Under the pieces are notes generated by a model. It saw nothing but the letters and a program-made list of their open reading frames with translations, did not search any database and had not been told where the DNA came from. From positions 1-64,000 of the forward strand of contig NZ_JQKV01000007.1 in the NCBI RefSeq assembly GCF_000746205.1: 64,000 nt of DNA. Direction: 5' to 3'. The stretch is from Halorubrum sp. BV1. GTDB taxonomy: Archaea; Halobacteriota; Halobacteria; Halobacteriales; Haloferacaceae. Shown piece by piece: positions 16,676 to 27,201 of the stretch. Positions within the stretch are counted from its first letter, which is position 1. Each line of letters starts with the position of its first letter. Both the position numbers and the translations under genes were made by a program.

Positions 16676-18390
16676 CGACCGGCGTCCTCGCGAGCGTCGA
16701 TCCGAGCACGTTCGCGTCCGCGATGAACGGGACGTGGATACTGGTCGTGACGTTCCTCATCTTCTTCATGCACGCCGGCTTCGCCATGCTCGAAGCGGGG
16801 CAGGTGCGCTCGAAGAACGTCGCCAACCAGCTGACGAAGAACCTCCTGACGTGGAGCGTGGGCGTAACGGTGTTTTTCCTCATCGGAACGGCGTTCACCA
16901 GCGTGATGAGCGGCTCCGGCGGTCCGGTGTCCGCGGCGGGGACGCTGTTCTCCGGCGGCGAACTCGCCGTCGACGCCGGCTCGATCGGCCCGTACGTCAA
17001 CTGGCTCTACGGTGCTGTCTTCGCGATGACGGCGGCGACCATCGTCTCCGGCGCGGTCGCCGGCCGCGCGAAGCTCCGCGCGTACGTCACCTACACCGTC
17101 CTCTTGGCCGCGGTGATCTACCCGATGGTCATCGCGTTCACGTGGTCGGCCTCCGGTGACGGGCTCGTCGCGCAGCTGACCGGGACCGCGTTCCACGATT
17201 TCGCCGGCGGCATGATCGTCCACGGTATGGGCGGTATCGCCGGGCTCACAGCCGCCGCCGTGCTCGGCCCGCGGATGGATCGCTACGCTGAGGACGGCTC
17301 GACGAACGTCATTCCCGGCCACTCGCTGACGTTCGCGGTGCTCGGGACGCTCGTCCTCGCGTTCGGATGGTACGGTTTCAACGTCGGCACGGCCTCGGTC
17401 GTCAGCGGGGGCGTGTTCAACACGCTGACGCTCAACCTCGTCGCGATGGGGACGACGATCGCGATGGCGGCCGGCGGGATCGGCGCTGCGCTCGTCGTGT
17501 GGCTGAAGACCGGCAAGGTCGACACGCTCTACGTCGCGAACGGCCTGCTAGCGGGACTGGTCGGCATCACCGCCATTCCGGACACCACGGCGTGGTGGGG
17601 CGCACTGGTCGTCGGTCTCCTCGCCGGCGGGCAGCTCCCGATCGTCTTCGAGTTCGTCTCGGACACGCTCAAGATCGACGACGTCTGTGCGGTGTTCCCC
17701 GTCCACGGTAGCGCCGGCGTGCTGGGAACCCTGCTGTTCCCGTTCGTCGCCGCACCCGGACAGCTCAGCGCCAGCGTCGGTGCACACTTCATCGCTCAAC
17801 TGGTCGGCGTCGTCATCATCGGCGGCTGGACGCTCACCGCGACCGGCGTCGTCTGGTACGCGCTCAAGGTGAGCGGTGCGGCACGCGTCACCGCCGAGCA
17901 CGAACAGGAGGGCCTCGACATCTCCGAACACGGCGTCGAGACCTACCCCGAGTTCGGCGGCGACCGCGTTGCGACGGACGGCGGCCCCTCCGTCGTCGAT
18001 ACTACGAACGACTCGCCGCGCGCTGACGGCGGCGAAGAAGCCGGGTCGCAGATCAAGATGGTCACGGCGGTCGTCCGCCCCGACAAACTCGGTGACATAA
18101 AACAGGCGCTCGCGGAGATCAACGCGCCCTCGCTCACGGTCACAAACGTCTCCGGTCGCGGCAGCCAACCCGCCAAGAAGGGCCAGTGGCGCGGCGAGGA
18201 GTTCACGGTCGACCTCCACCAGAAGGTAAAAATCGACGTCGTCGTCGCCGACATCCCGGCCGACGAGGTCGCCGACGCGGTCGCCGACGCGGCCAAGACC
18301 GGCGAGCCGGGCGACGGCAAGGTGTTCATCATGCCGGTCGAGGACGCACTGCAAGTCCGGACCGGGACGACCGGTCCGGAGGCCGTGTAA
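16672..18390 (+). CDS. Ammonium transporter fused to a C-terminal PII (GlnK-like) domain
   Basis: 572 residues from GTG 16672. Residues 1-400 are an Amt/Mep/Rh channel: FLIFFMHAGFAMLEAGQVRSKN, the pore twin histidines His184 (MIVHGMGG) and His345 (FPVHGSAG), and about eleven transmembrane helices. Residues 400-460 form an acidic linker. Residues about 461-562 are a PII domain: IKMVTAVVRPDKLGDIKQALAE, a T-loop region GRGSQPAKKGQWRGEEFTVDLHQK, VKIDVVVADI, and GDGKVFIMPVEDALQVRTG. The T-loop has Trp where the uridylylated Tyr of bacterial PII lies. Usually glnK is a separate gene after amt; here one chain carries both, so the regulator is tethered to its channel. No separate glnK follows. Confidence 0.93.
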   Translation: MTTGVLASVDPSTFASAMNGTWILVVTFLIFFMHAGFAMLEAGQVRSKNVANQLTKNLLTWSVGVTVFFLIGTAFTSVMSGSGGPVSAAGTLFSGGELAVDAGSIGPYVNWLYGAVFAMTAATIVSGAVAGRAKLRAYVTYTVLLAAVIYPMVIAFTWSASGDGLVAQLTGTAFHDFAGGMIVHGMGGIAGLTAAAVLGPRMDRYAEDGSTNVIPGHSLTFAVLGTLVLAFGWYGFNVGTASVVSGGVFNTLTLNLVAMGTTIAMAAGGIGAALVVWLKTGKVDTLYVANGLLAGLVGITAIPDTTAWWGALVVGLLAGGQLPIVFEFVSDTLKIDDVCAVFPVHGSAGVLGTLLFPFVAAPGQLSASVGAHFIAQLVGVVIIGGWTLTATGVVWYALKVSGAARVTAEHEQEGLDISEHGVETYPEFGGDRVATDGGPSVVDTTNDSPRADGGEEAGSQIKMVTAVVRPDKLGDIKQALAEINAPSLTVTNVSGRGSQPAKKGQWRGEEFTVDLHQKVKIDVVVADIPADEVADAVADAAKTGEPGDGKVFIMPVEDALQVRTGTTGPEAV

Positions 18391-18533
18391 ACCGGGACCG
18401 GACGCGACTCCCGGCGTGACTCGGTGCGGACGGATCGGCGGGCGAACTGACGGCGGTCCGTTCACCAATTGCTCTCGACCCGCGGCGGGACGGGTCGGCA
18501 ACTACTTTCACCCTCCCAACCCAACCGCGGGAC

Positions 18534-19871
18534 ATGAACCACGAGCGCTCACGGGAACTGTACGACCGCGCGCTGTCGGTCTCGCCCGGCGGGGTCAACT
18601 CGTCGGTCCGCGCGACGATGCCACACCCCTTCTTCGTCGAACGCGGGGACGGCGGCCACGTCATCGACGCCGACGGCAACCGGTACGTCGACTGGGTGAT
18701 GGGGTACGGACCGCTCCTGTACGGCCACGACCTCCCGGACCCGGTCGAGTCGGCGATCCAGTCGCACGCGGCGGCGGGACCGATGTACGGTGCGCCCACG
18801 GAGGTCGAAGTGGAACACGCCGAGTTCGTGGCGCGCCACGTCCCGAGTGTCGAGTCGATCCGGTTCGTCAACTCGGGGACGGAGGCGACGGTGTCCGCGG
18901 TCCGGCTGGCGCGGGGCCACACCGACCGCGACAAGATCGTCGTGATGCAGGGCGGGTACCACGGCGCACAGGAGTCGACGCTCGTCGACGGAACCCCCGA
19001 GAACCCGCATCCGTCGACGAAGGGGGTTCCGGCGGCGTTCGCGAAACACACGCTCCCGATCCCGTTCAACGATCCGCAGGCCGCAACGGAGGTGTTCGCC
19101 GAACACGGCGACGACATCGCCGCGGTGCTCGTGGAGCCGATCTTGGCGAACAAAGGGATCGTGATGCCCGTCGACGGCTACCACGAGACGCTTCGGGACC
19201 TGTGTGACGACCACGGCGCGCTTCTGATCTTCGACGAGGTGATCACCGGGTTCCGCGTCGGCGGCCTCGGCTGTGCGCAGTCGAAGTTCGGCGTCACGCC
19301 CGACGTCACCACCTTCGGGAAGATCGTCGGCGGGGGGTTCCCCGTCGGCGCGATCGGCGGGAAAGCGGAGATAATCGAGGGGTTCACGCCCGCGGGCGAC
19401 GTGTTCCAGTCCGGCACCTTCTCCGGGCATCCCGTGACGATGGCCGCGGGCAAGGCCACGCTGGAGTACGCGGCCGAAAACGACGTGTACGAGCACGTCA
19501 ACCGCCTCGGCCGGAAGCTCCGCGAGGGAATAGCCGAGATCTGTGCCGATCGGGCACCCGAGTACACGGTCGTCGGGACCGACTCGATGTTCAAGACGGT
19601 ATTCACCCGAGAGCCGCCCGCCGACACCGCAGACGGCTGTGCGGACGGCTGTCGGCAGGACCCCGACTGCGGGCGCTACGGCACCTGTCCGAAGACCGGC
19701 GCGGACGTGGGGAAAGCGGAGACCGACCGTTGGGAGCGGGTGTTCTGGCAGGAGATGAAAGACCGCGGCGTGTTCCTTACCGCCAACCAGTTCGAGTGTC
19801 AGTTCACCTCCTACGCGCACACGGAGGCGGACGTCGAGAAGACGCTTGCAGCGTACCGGGAAGCGATCTGA
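18534..19871 (+). CDS. hemL: Glutamate-1-semialdehyde 2,1-aminomutase
   Basis: 445 residues from ATG 18534. Class III aminotransferase: PGGVNSSVRA near the N-terminus, FVNSGTEATVSAVRLARG, LLIFDEVITGFRVG, and PLP Lys263 in TFGKIVGGGFPVGAIGG. It forms 5-aminolevulinate for heme, siroheme and cobamides. Near residues 369-385 lies an insert with four cysteines (C-x3-C-x5-C-x5-C: CADGC, DPDC, YGTC) that could bind a metal; bacterial HemL lacks it as far as I recall. HemB lies 26 kb away, so the pathway genes are dispersed. Confidence 0.95.
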   Translation: MNHERSRELYDRALSVSPGGVNSSVRATMPHPFFVERGDGGHVIDADGNRYVDWVMGYGPLLYGHDLPDPVESAIQSHAAAGPMYGAPTEVEVEHAEFVARHVPSVESIRFVNSGTEATVSAVRLARGHTDRDKIVVMQGGYHGAQESTLVDGTPENPHPSTKGVPAAFAKHTLPIPFNDPQAATEVFAEHGDDIAAVLVEPILANKGIVMPVDGYHETLRDLCDDHGALLIFDEVITGFRVGGLGCAQSKFGVTPDVTTFGKIVGGGFPVGAIGGKAEIIEGFTPAGDVFQSGTFSGHPVTMAAGKATLEYAAENDVYEHVNRLGRKLREGIAEICADRAPEYTVVGTDSMFKTVFTREPPADTADGCADGCRQDPDCGRYGTCPKTGADVGKAETDRWERVFWQEMKDRGVFLTANQFECQFTSYAHTEADVEKTLAAYREAI

Positions 19872-19903
19872 CCGTCGGCTGCGGCGATGCTGACTGTCTG
19901 TCG

Positions 19904-20000
19904 TTCTATATAAACACCCGTGATAACGAGCCACACACCAGCATCGTCGACGCCCCCGTGTGGCGATTTCGCACGGCATGTGCGGAAGGTTTATATAGAA
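19904..20000 (+). promoter_or_regulatory. Thermosome promoter with a mirrored TATA element
   Basis: The 12-mer gtttatatagaa contains the TATA box (19990-19997), 27 bp before ATG 20024. The same 12-mer occurs inverted as ttctatataaac at 19904-19915. An imperfect palindrome (ttcgcac at 19968-19974, gtgcggaa at 19980-19987) abuts the TATA box on its upstream side, where a TFB-recognition or repressor site would sit. Confidence 0.7.
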
Positions 20001-20023
20001 TCACAAACAATCAATGGGTGATT

Positions 20024-21706
<1,683 letters not shown>

Positions 21707-22020
21707 AGTTCGGCGAGAACTCACACGCTCCCTGACTCCGACCGCAGCCGTTCCGCCGAACCGCCTTCCGACCGACCGTCGCGCCCACTGCGGGCTCCGA
21801 CGACACGCGATTTTTATCGACGACGCGACGAGCGACCACAGAGCCACCGGCTCGTCGGTCGGTGGACGAGCGACCGGTTTCACCCCGACAGCGATAACAT
21901 CGATGTAACCACCCGACACGGGTGTTCGCGAGCGGTTAAGTGGCGTCCGCGCCTTCGATCGATCCACGAGACGGGCTCGCCGTGAGCGGCGCGGCGCGGT
22001 CCGTTCGATTTACCCCTACC
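21707..22020. other. Noncoding spacer thermosome to LUD gene
   Basis: 314 bp with no gene I can support. TATA-like stretches occur at about 21808 (gatttttatc) and 21931 (cggttaagtg). The second is about 85 bp before ATG 22021, implying a short leader if used. No repeats seen. Confidence 0.6.
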
Positions 22021-22677
22021 ATGTCACAGCAAAAAGCCGACTACGTGGACGAGACGGAGATCGACGAGACACTGGACGCGGTCGCCGATGACGAGACGGT
22101 CGAGGCCACGGTCGAAAGCCTCGAAGAGCGCGGCTTCGACGTCGTCGTCGTCGACGACGCCGAGGAGGCGCTCGCGGCGGTCACGGAGCAGATCCCCGCG
22201 GGCGCGTCGGTGATGAACGGACACTCGACGACGCTCGAAGAGATCGGCTTCGACGAGTTCCTCAGCGAGGGCGACCACGAGTGGGAGAGTCTCCCCGATG
22301 AGATCTGGAGCATCGGCGACGACGCGGAGCGACAGACCGCACGGCGCGAGTCACAGACGGCCGACTACTTCCTCGGCGGGATCAACGCGATCGCGGAGAC
22401 GGGCGAGTTGGTCGCAGCCGACCTCTCCGGCAGCCGGATCGGCGCGTATCCCTTCGCCGCCGGCAACGTGGTGATCGTCAGCGGCACGAACAAGATCGTC
22501 CCGACGCTCTCGGACGCGTTCGACCGGCTGGAATCGGTCGCGTACCCGCTGGAGAACGAGCGCGCACAGGAGGCGTACGGCGTCGAGTCGGCGATCGCCA
22601 AACAGCTCGTCTACCGTCGCGAGACGGAGGAGGGCCGGACGACGGTCGTCCTCGTGCGCGAGCGGCTCGGGTACTAA
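22021..22677 (+). CDS. LUD-domain protein (LutC/YkgG-like)
   Basis: 218 residues from ATG 22021 (MSQQKADYVDETEIDETLDAVAD). The LUD/DUF162 fold is recognisable from VTEQIPAGASVMNGHSTTLEEIGF, TADYFLGGINAIAETGELVAADLSGSRIGAYPFAAGNVVIVSGTNKIVPTLSDAFDRL and the C-terminal AYPLENERAQEAYG. LutC-type proteins assist lactate utilisation with LutA/LutB Fe-S proteins, but those are not nearby, so the function here is only a family inference. Confidence 0.85.
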   Translation: MSQQKADYVDETEIDETLDAVADDETVEATVESLEERGFDVVVVDDAEEALAAVTEQIPAGASVMNGHSTTLEEIGFDEFLSEGDHEWESLPDEIWSIGDDAERQTARRESQTADYFLGGINAIAETGELVAADLSGSRIGAYPFAAGNVVIVSGTNKIVPTLSDAFDRLESVAYPLENERAQEAYGVESAIAKQLVYRRETEEGRTTVVLVRERLGY

Positions 22678-22698
22678 CGGCGCTGTACCCTCGACACC

Positions 22699-23241
22699 CT
22701 ACTGCGGCGCGTTGAAGCTCACGTCGTCGTCGAGCTCGTTCGACATCCGTTCGAGGTACGAGTACACCGCGCCGTGCGGCGCGCCGTCGAGGAGCATTCC
22801 GACCGCCCGGCGGACGACCTCGAGTTCCTCCGGCTGGCCGACCGCACCGACGGTAGAGCCGTAAACGACGACGTTCGCGCCGGACAGCTCTTCGAGTAGC
22901 TCCCGCGTCCGGCCGTTCTCGCCGATTATCCGCCCCTTCTTCCGCTGGAGGTCGTTGTCGTTGCGGGTGTGCTCGGACAGGTCGATCAGATCGAGCGTTC
23001 GGAGGTCGTGGTCGAGGATCGACAGCGCCGTCTCCGGCGTGAAGCCGCGCCCGATCGCTTTGATCACATCGGGTGCCACCATCGCGGCGACGGGGTCGTC
23101 TCGCTCTTCGATGGCGACGCTACCCGACTCCGAATCGACGTCGAGTCGCACGTTCGCCCGCTCTTCGATCTCCCGCATCGTCTCGCCACCAGCGCCGATG
23201 ACGACGCCGATCCGGTCCTGCGGAACCGTCACGTGTTGCAT
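22699..23241 (-). CDS. KH-domain RNA-binding protein, Dim2/Pno1-like
   Basis: 180 residues from ATG 23241. Two KH modules: VPQDRIGVVIGAGGETMREIEERANVRLDVDSESGSV (classic GxxG) and DLQRKKGRIIGENGRTRELLEELSGANVVVYGSTVGAVG. Length and layout match archaeal Dim2, which helps small-subunit rRNA maturation. It follows the Rio1 kinase gene on the same strand with 110 bp between. In eukaryotes both act in late 40S assembly, so the pairing supports the call. Confidence 0.88.
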   Translation of the reverse strand: MQHVTVPQDRIGVVIGAGGETMREIEERANVRLDVDSESGSVAIEERDDPVAAMVAPDVIKAIGRGFTPETALSILDHDLRTLDLIDLSEHTRNDNDLQRKKGRIIGENGRTRELLEELSGANVVVYGSTVGAVGQPEELEVVRRAVGMLLDGAPHGAVYSYLERMSNELDDDVSFNAPQ

Positions 23242-23351
23242 AGAAGTGAATACCCGGCCGAGCCTTTTAAGCGTGTTCCGCTGCGGGCGGCATGCGGCCG
23301 TGTGGCGCGCTCTTCGGCGGAGTTCGCGTGGATCGCGGTGTACTCGCTGGC

Positions 23352-24305
23352 CTACTCGTCGGAGTGAGCCGTCGACTCCGGATCCCGCGATCCGCTCGGA
23401 TCGGGTTCCGGTTCGGTCACGTACGCGCGGAGATCGTCCGGATCGACGTCGATCCCCTGTCTGGTGAAAAAGGCTGCCACGTTCTCGCAGTCGCGGTCGA
23501 GGAACTCGCCGGCGTTCGGGTGATGGACGGTCACCGCCTGACCCATGTCGATGACCACCAGCTCGCCCTCGTGGATGATCATGTTGTACTCGGAGAGGTC
23601 GCCGTGGATCAGCCCGGCGCGATAGAGCCGTCGCATGTACTCGCGGACGACCTCGTAGGCGGTCGCAGGGTTCTCGACGTCGACCTCGCTCAGTCGACGC
23701 GCGCGGTCGTCGGCGTGACCGACGAGCTCCATCACGAGGACGTTCCGCTGGACCGCGATCGGTTCCGGGACTCGCACACCCGCCGTGCGGGCGCGTTCGA
23801 GGTTGGCGAACTCCTTGCGGGTCCACGCCAACACGACCGCCTTCTTGTCGTTCGCGATCCCCTCGAACCGCGGGTCGCCCTCCAGGTACTCGCGCATCTG
23901 CCGGAAGTTCGAGGAGTTGATCCGGTACACCTTCACGGCGACCTCTCGCTCCGGGTGGACGCCATCGGGGCCGCCGCCGGCCGCGGCCGACCCCGGTTCC
24001 GGTCGCTCGCCGGCCTGCCCGCCGAGCGCCTCGAAGACGCTCGCCTCCTTGCCGGTCGACACCGGGCCGCCGAAGGCGTCGACGTAGCCGTCCTGTACGA
24101 GCTTGTAGACGGCCGCGAGCGTCGCGTCGTCGAACACCGACTCCTGCAGTTTGAACTGCTCCGTGTCCTTGATCCGCTTGCGGAACTCGTCGAACTCGCG
24201 GTCCTGCCGGCGCGCGATCCGGTCGGCCTCGGTGTCGGAGACGTCGAGCTGTTCCCACTCGTCGCCGGGGTCGTCAGCGGGCTCCAACAGGCCGAAATCG
24301 CTCAT
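23352..24305 (-). CDS. rio1: Rio1-type serine protein kinase/ATPase
   Basis: 317 residues from ATG 24305 (MSDFGLLEPADDPGDEW). RIO1 features: STGKEASVFEALGG nucleotide loop, catalytic HGDLSEYNMIIHEGELVVIDMGQAV (HGD-LSEYN and the metal-binding IDMGQ), and VAVKVYRINSSNFRQMREYLEGDPRF containing the ATP-site Lys. An insert rich in Gly and Glu lies between the P-loop and that Lys. It acts in small ribosomal subunit maturation. Positioned between hjc and the KH gene. Confidence 0.93.
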   Translation of the reverse strand: MSDFGLLEPADDPGDEWEQLDVSDTEADRIARRQDREFDEFRKRIKDTEQFKLQESVFDDATLAAVYKLVQDGYVDAFGGPVSTGKEASVFEALGGQAGERPEPGSAAAGGGPDGVHPEREVAVKVYRINSSNFRQMREYLEGDPRFEGIANDKKAVVLAWTRKEFANLERARTAGVRVPEPIAVQRNVLVMELVGHADDRARRLSEVDVENPATAYEVVREYMRRLYRAGLIHGDLSEYNMIIHEGELVVIDMGQAVTVHHPNAGEFLDRDCENVAAFFTRQGIDVDPDDLRAYVTEPEPDPSGSRDPESTAHSDE

Positions 24306-24393
24306 TCGCGTGGACGTTCGACATCGCGAGGGATAAGCGAGAGGGTCCGGACCGACCCGCTCTCGGTGTCGCGTCGACCGCGCCACAGAGGCG

Positions 24394-24942
24394 TCACAAC
24401 ACGTCGAGCGCGTCCGCGACCGACATGTGGTCGTCTCTGACGGCCTCCAATATCGCCCGCCGCTCTTCCGTCTCGGGGTCCGTATCGTCCCCGCCGTCGC
24501 GTCCGCCGCCGACCTCGTCGAGCGTCACCTTTCGCGTCTCGCCGGCGAACTCGGCGAAGTCCGTCCCGTCCGCGAGCGCCGTCTCCTTTTTGACGCGATA
24601 CGAGCCCGCGTCCGTGGTATACAGGTCGCCGGGATGGAAAAAATACCAGTCCTCGCGGTCGAATCGGACCGCGATCCGCGCCTTCGCACCGAAGTTTCGG
24701 GCGAAAAACAGCAGCGCCTCGACCTCTTCGCCGGTGAGGTAGATCGGGTTTCCCGCGCTCGATTTCGCCTCGATCGCGTAGAACGTCTCGCCGTCGCCGG
24801 CGAGCACGTCGGGTAGCTCCCGCTCCGTCGACGAGCCGCTGGCCGGCGCACGCATCACGGCGAACCCGGCGTCGTCCAGCGCGTTCACTAACTCCCGCTC
24901 GCGGCGGTCGCCCTTCCGGTTAGCGGCCACGGTCGTCGTCAC
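24394..24942 (-). CDS. hjc: Holliday junction resolvase Hjc-like endonuclease
   Basis: 182 residues from GTG 24942. Archaeal resolvase signature: ANRKGDRRERELVNALDDAGFAVMRAPASGSS (Arg and Glu of the active site), ELPDVLAG (catalytic Asp) and YAIEAKSS (E-x-K), then LTGEEVEALLFFARNFGAKARIAVRFDREDWYFF. The C-terminal about 50 residues are an acidic extension beyond the nuclease core. It cuts four-way junctions made by RadA-driven exchange. Adjacent to Rio1 but probably unrelated functionally. Confidence 0.9.
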   Translation of the reverse strand: MTTTVAANRKGDRRERELVNALDDAGFAVMRAPASGSSTERELPDVLAGDGETFYAIEAKSSAGNPIYLTGEEVEALLFFARNFGAKARIAVRFDREDWYFFHPGDLYTTDAGSYRVKKETALADGTDFAEFAGETRKVTLDEVGGGRDGGDDTDPETEERRAILEAVRDDHMSVADALDVL

Positions 24943-25035
24943 CCGATTCGGTCATGCCCGCCGTAGGCGCGAGACGCTCAAAAGGGCGGCGGGTCACAGC
25001 CCCCCGCGAGGCGGACGCGACTGTCCCGACGGCCG

Positions 25036-25587
25036 TCATCCCCGCATCCGTTCCGCGTGCTCGACGACGACTCGACCCAGTCGCTCGGTGCGTCGGCGAA
25101 GGTCCGCGTCCGCAATCCGCGGGTGGCCGTCCGGATCTCCGCCCGTCGCGACCTTCGAGGAGGCGCGCTCTATCCCCACCTCGTCGGGAACCGTCCACGC
25201 GTGGACGTTCCGGAACGTCGACCGGAGGTGTTCGAGCGTCCCGCCGTAGGAGCCGCCACCCGCGGTCGCGAGCAGTCCTACGGTGGTGTCCTCGTACTCG
25301 TCGGAGCCGCAGAAGTCGTGGAAGTTCTTGAACGTCGACGAGTAGGAGCCGCGGTAGACGGGAGTGCCAGCGAGCACGCCGTCGGCCTCGCGCACACGCC
25401 GCGTGAGCGCCTCGCTGTCGCCCTGTGCGTCCTCGTTCGGGTGATACAAAGGGAGGTCGACCGCGCCGAGATCGATCAGGTCCGTCTCCGCGCCGGCGTC
25501 GCCCGCGGCGTCGAGGGCGACGCGGAGCGCCGCGCGCGTCGTGCTCGCCTTCCGGCGGCTCCCGGAGATGGCGACGATTCGGGTCAT
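25036..25587 (-). CDS. NADPH-dependent FMN reductase-family flavoprotein
   Basis: 183 residues from ATG 25587. Flavodoxin-like fold: VAISGSRRKASTTRAAL (phosphate loop), LPLYHPNEDAQGD, GVLAGTPVYRGSYSSTFKNFHDF (isoalloxazine-binding) and LLATAGGGSYGGTLEHLRSTFRNVHAWTVP. Similar to SsuE/azoreductase-type enzymes that reduce flavin with NADPH. The electron acceptor is not indicated by neighbours. Divergent from the phosphohexomutase gene with 91 bp between. Confidence 0.88.
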   Translation of the reverse strand: MTRIVAISGSRRKASTTRAALRVALDAAGDAGAETDLIDLGAVDLPLYHPNEDAQGDSEALTRRVREADGVLAGTPVYRGSYSSTFKNFHDFCGSDEYEDTTVGLLATAGGGSYGGTLEHLRSTFRNVHAWTVPDEVGIERASSKVATGGDPDGHPRIADADLRRRTERLGRVVVEHAERMRG

Positions 25588-25678
25588 ACGTCAGGTTCGG
25601 ACCCCGGCGACAAAAGCGAGCGTGTTCGCCGTCCAGACGACACCGGGCCTTATTGTTCCCGCCTACGACGTGACGGGC

Positions 25679-27082
25679 ATGGATCAGATTGCCTTCGGCA
25701 CGGACGGGTGGCGAGCCACCCTCGACGTCTTCACAGACGAGCGCGTGCGGATCGTCGGACAGGCGGTCGCAGACCACCTGAAAGCGGCGGGCCACGACGA
25801 GCCGGTCGCGGTCGGCTACGACGCGCGCGAAACCTCTGAAGGGTTCGCAGAGAGTCTCGCGGAAGTTCTCGCCGGCAACGGCTTCGACGTGCTCCTTCCC
25901 GAACGCGACGTCCCCACCCCGGTCATCGCTCACGCCATCGTCGACCGCGGGCTCGCCGGCGCGTGCATGGTCACCGCCTCGCATAACCCGCCCGAGTACA
26001 ACGGCGTGAAGTTCATCCCACACGACGGCGCGCCCGCGCTCCCCGACGTGACCGAGGACGTGGTCGACCGGCTCGCGGAGCCGGAGCTGCTGCCCGCAGC
26101 CGAGCGCGGCGACGTCTCGCGCGTCGACCTCGTGACCAGCCACGCCGAGTCGGCTCGCTCGGTGGTCGGCGTCGTCGCCGGAGATGGTGGCGGAGTCGAT
26201 CTTTCCGGTATCACGGTCGCGTACGACGCCATGCACGGGAGCGGCCGCGGGGTAACGGACGCGCTCCTCGAATCCGCCGGCGCGGAGGTTGTCCGACTGC
26301 GCTGTGACCGCGACGTGACGTTCGGCGGCGACTCCCCCGAGCCCTCCGCGGAACACCTCGGCGAGCTGGCAGACCGCGTCACGGACCCGGAGAGCGACAT
26401 CGATCTCGGCGTCGCCAACGACGGCGACGCGGACCGTATCGCGGTCGTCACCCCCGACCGCGGCGTGCTCGACGCCAACTTATTTTACGCCGCCTGCTAC
26501 GACCGGCTGCTCGAAACCGACGCCGGCCCGGCGGTCCGAACCGTCTCGACGACGTTCCTCGTCGACCGGATCGCGGAGGCACACGGCGAGGAGGTGTACG
26601 AGACGCCGGTCGGCTTCAAGTGGGTCGCCGAGGCGATGGGCGACCACGACGCGCTATTCGGCGGCGAGGAGTCCGGCGGGTTCACCCTCCGGGGACACGT
26701 CCGGGAGAAGGACGGCGTGTTGATGGCGCTTCTCGCCGCGAGCGCACACGCCGCGGAGCCGTTCGACGACCGGGTCGACCGGCTGCTCGACGAACACGGA
26801 CACATCGCCGCCGGGAAGGTGTCGCTCGATTGTCCCGACGACCGGAAGGAAGCGGTCCTCGCCGAACTCGAAGACCACATCCCCGAGTCGGTGCGCGGCT
26901 CCCCGGTCGCGAAGGTCGTCACCCTCGACGGGTTCAAGCTCCTCTTAGAGAACGGGTCGTGGCTGCTCGTCCGCCCCTCGGGAACCGAGCCGAAGCTCCG
27001 TGTGTACGCCGAAGCCGACAGCGACGAGGCAGTGGCGGCCCTCCTCGACGAGGGGCGCGAGATCGTTGAGCCGCTGATCTGA
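25679..27082 (+). CDS. Phosphoglucomutase/phosphomannomutase family enzyme
   Basis: 467 residues from ATG 25679. FGTDGWRA start, active phosphoserine loop TASHNPPEYNGVKF, metal-binding DGDADRIAV, sugar loop GGEESGGF and C-terminal phosphate-binding RPSGTEPKLRVYAEA. It interconverts hexose-1- and -6-phosphates, or is a phosphoglucosamine mutase; the family does not separate these by sequence inspection. A TATA-like ccttattg lies about 30 bp upstream. Confidence 0.9.
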   Translation: MDQIAFGTDGWRATLDVFTDERVRIVGQAVADHLKAAGHDEPVAVGYDARETSEGFAESLAEVLAGNGFDVLLPERDVPTPVIAHAIVDRGLAGACMVTASHNPPEYNGVKFIPHDGAPALPDVTEDVVDRLAEPELLPAAERGDVSRVDLVTSHAESARSVVGVVAGDGGGVDLSGITVAYDAMHGSGRGVTDALLESAGAEVVRLRCDRDVTFGGDSPEPSAEHLGELADRVTDPESDIDLGVANDGDADRIAVVTPDRGVLDANLFYAACYDRLLETDAGPAVRTVSTTFLVDRIAEAHGEEVYETPVGFKWVAEAMGDHDALFGGEESGGFTLRGHVREKDGVLMALLAASAHAAEPFDDRVDRLLDEHGHIAAGKVSLDCPDDRKEAVLAELEDHIPESVRGSPVAKVVTLDGFKLLLENGSWLLVRPSGTEPKLRVYAEADSDEAVAALLDEGREIVEPLI

Positions 27083-27169
27083 GACGGGAGCGGCCTGCCG
27101 ATTCAGTCGCCGTCGGCGGCCACCTGCCCGCGTGGCTCGTGCGTTCTCGTCCCGCTCCGATCGGGTGCC

Positions 27170-27177
27170 TTTTTAGG
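27170..27177 (+). promoter_or_regulatory. TATA box of the PCNA gene
   Basis: tttttagg about 29 bp before ATG 27202, the leaderless spacing. Confidence 0.6.
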
Positions 27178-27201
27178 TGATACCGCCCTAGCCGAACGTA
27201 T

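Noticed and set aside
19619..19700. Possible frameshift or foreign insert in hemL at the Cys-rich loop
   Set aside because: The frame stays open with normal codon use and resumes the aminomutase sequence, so it is a genuine insert.
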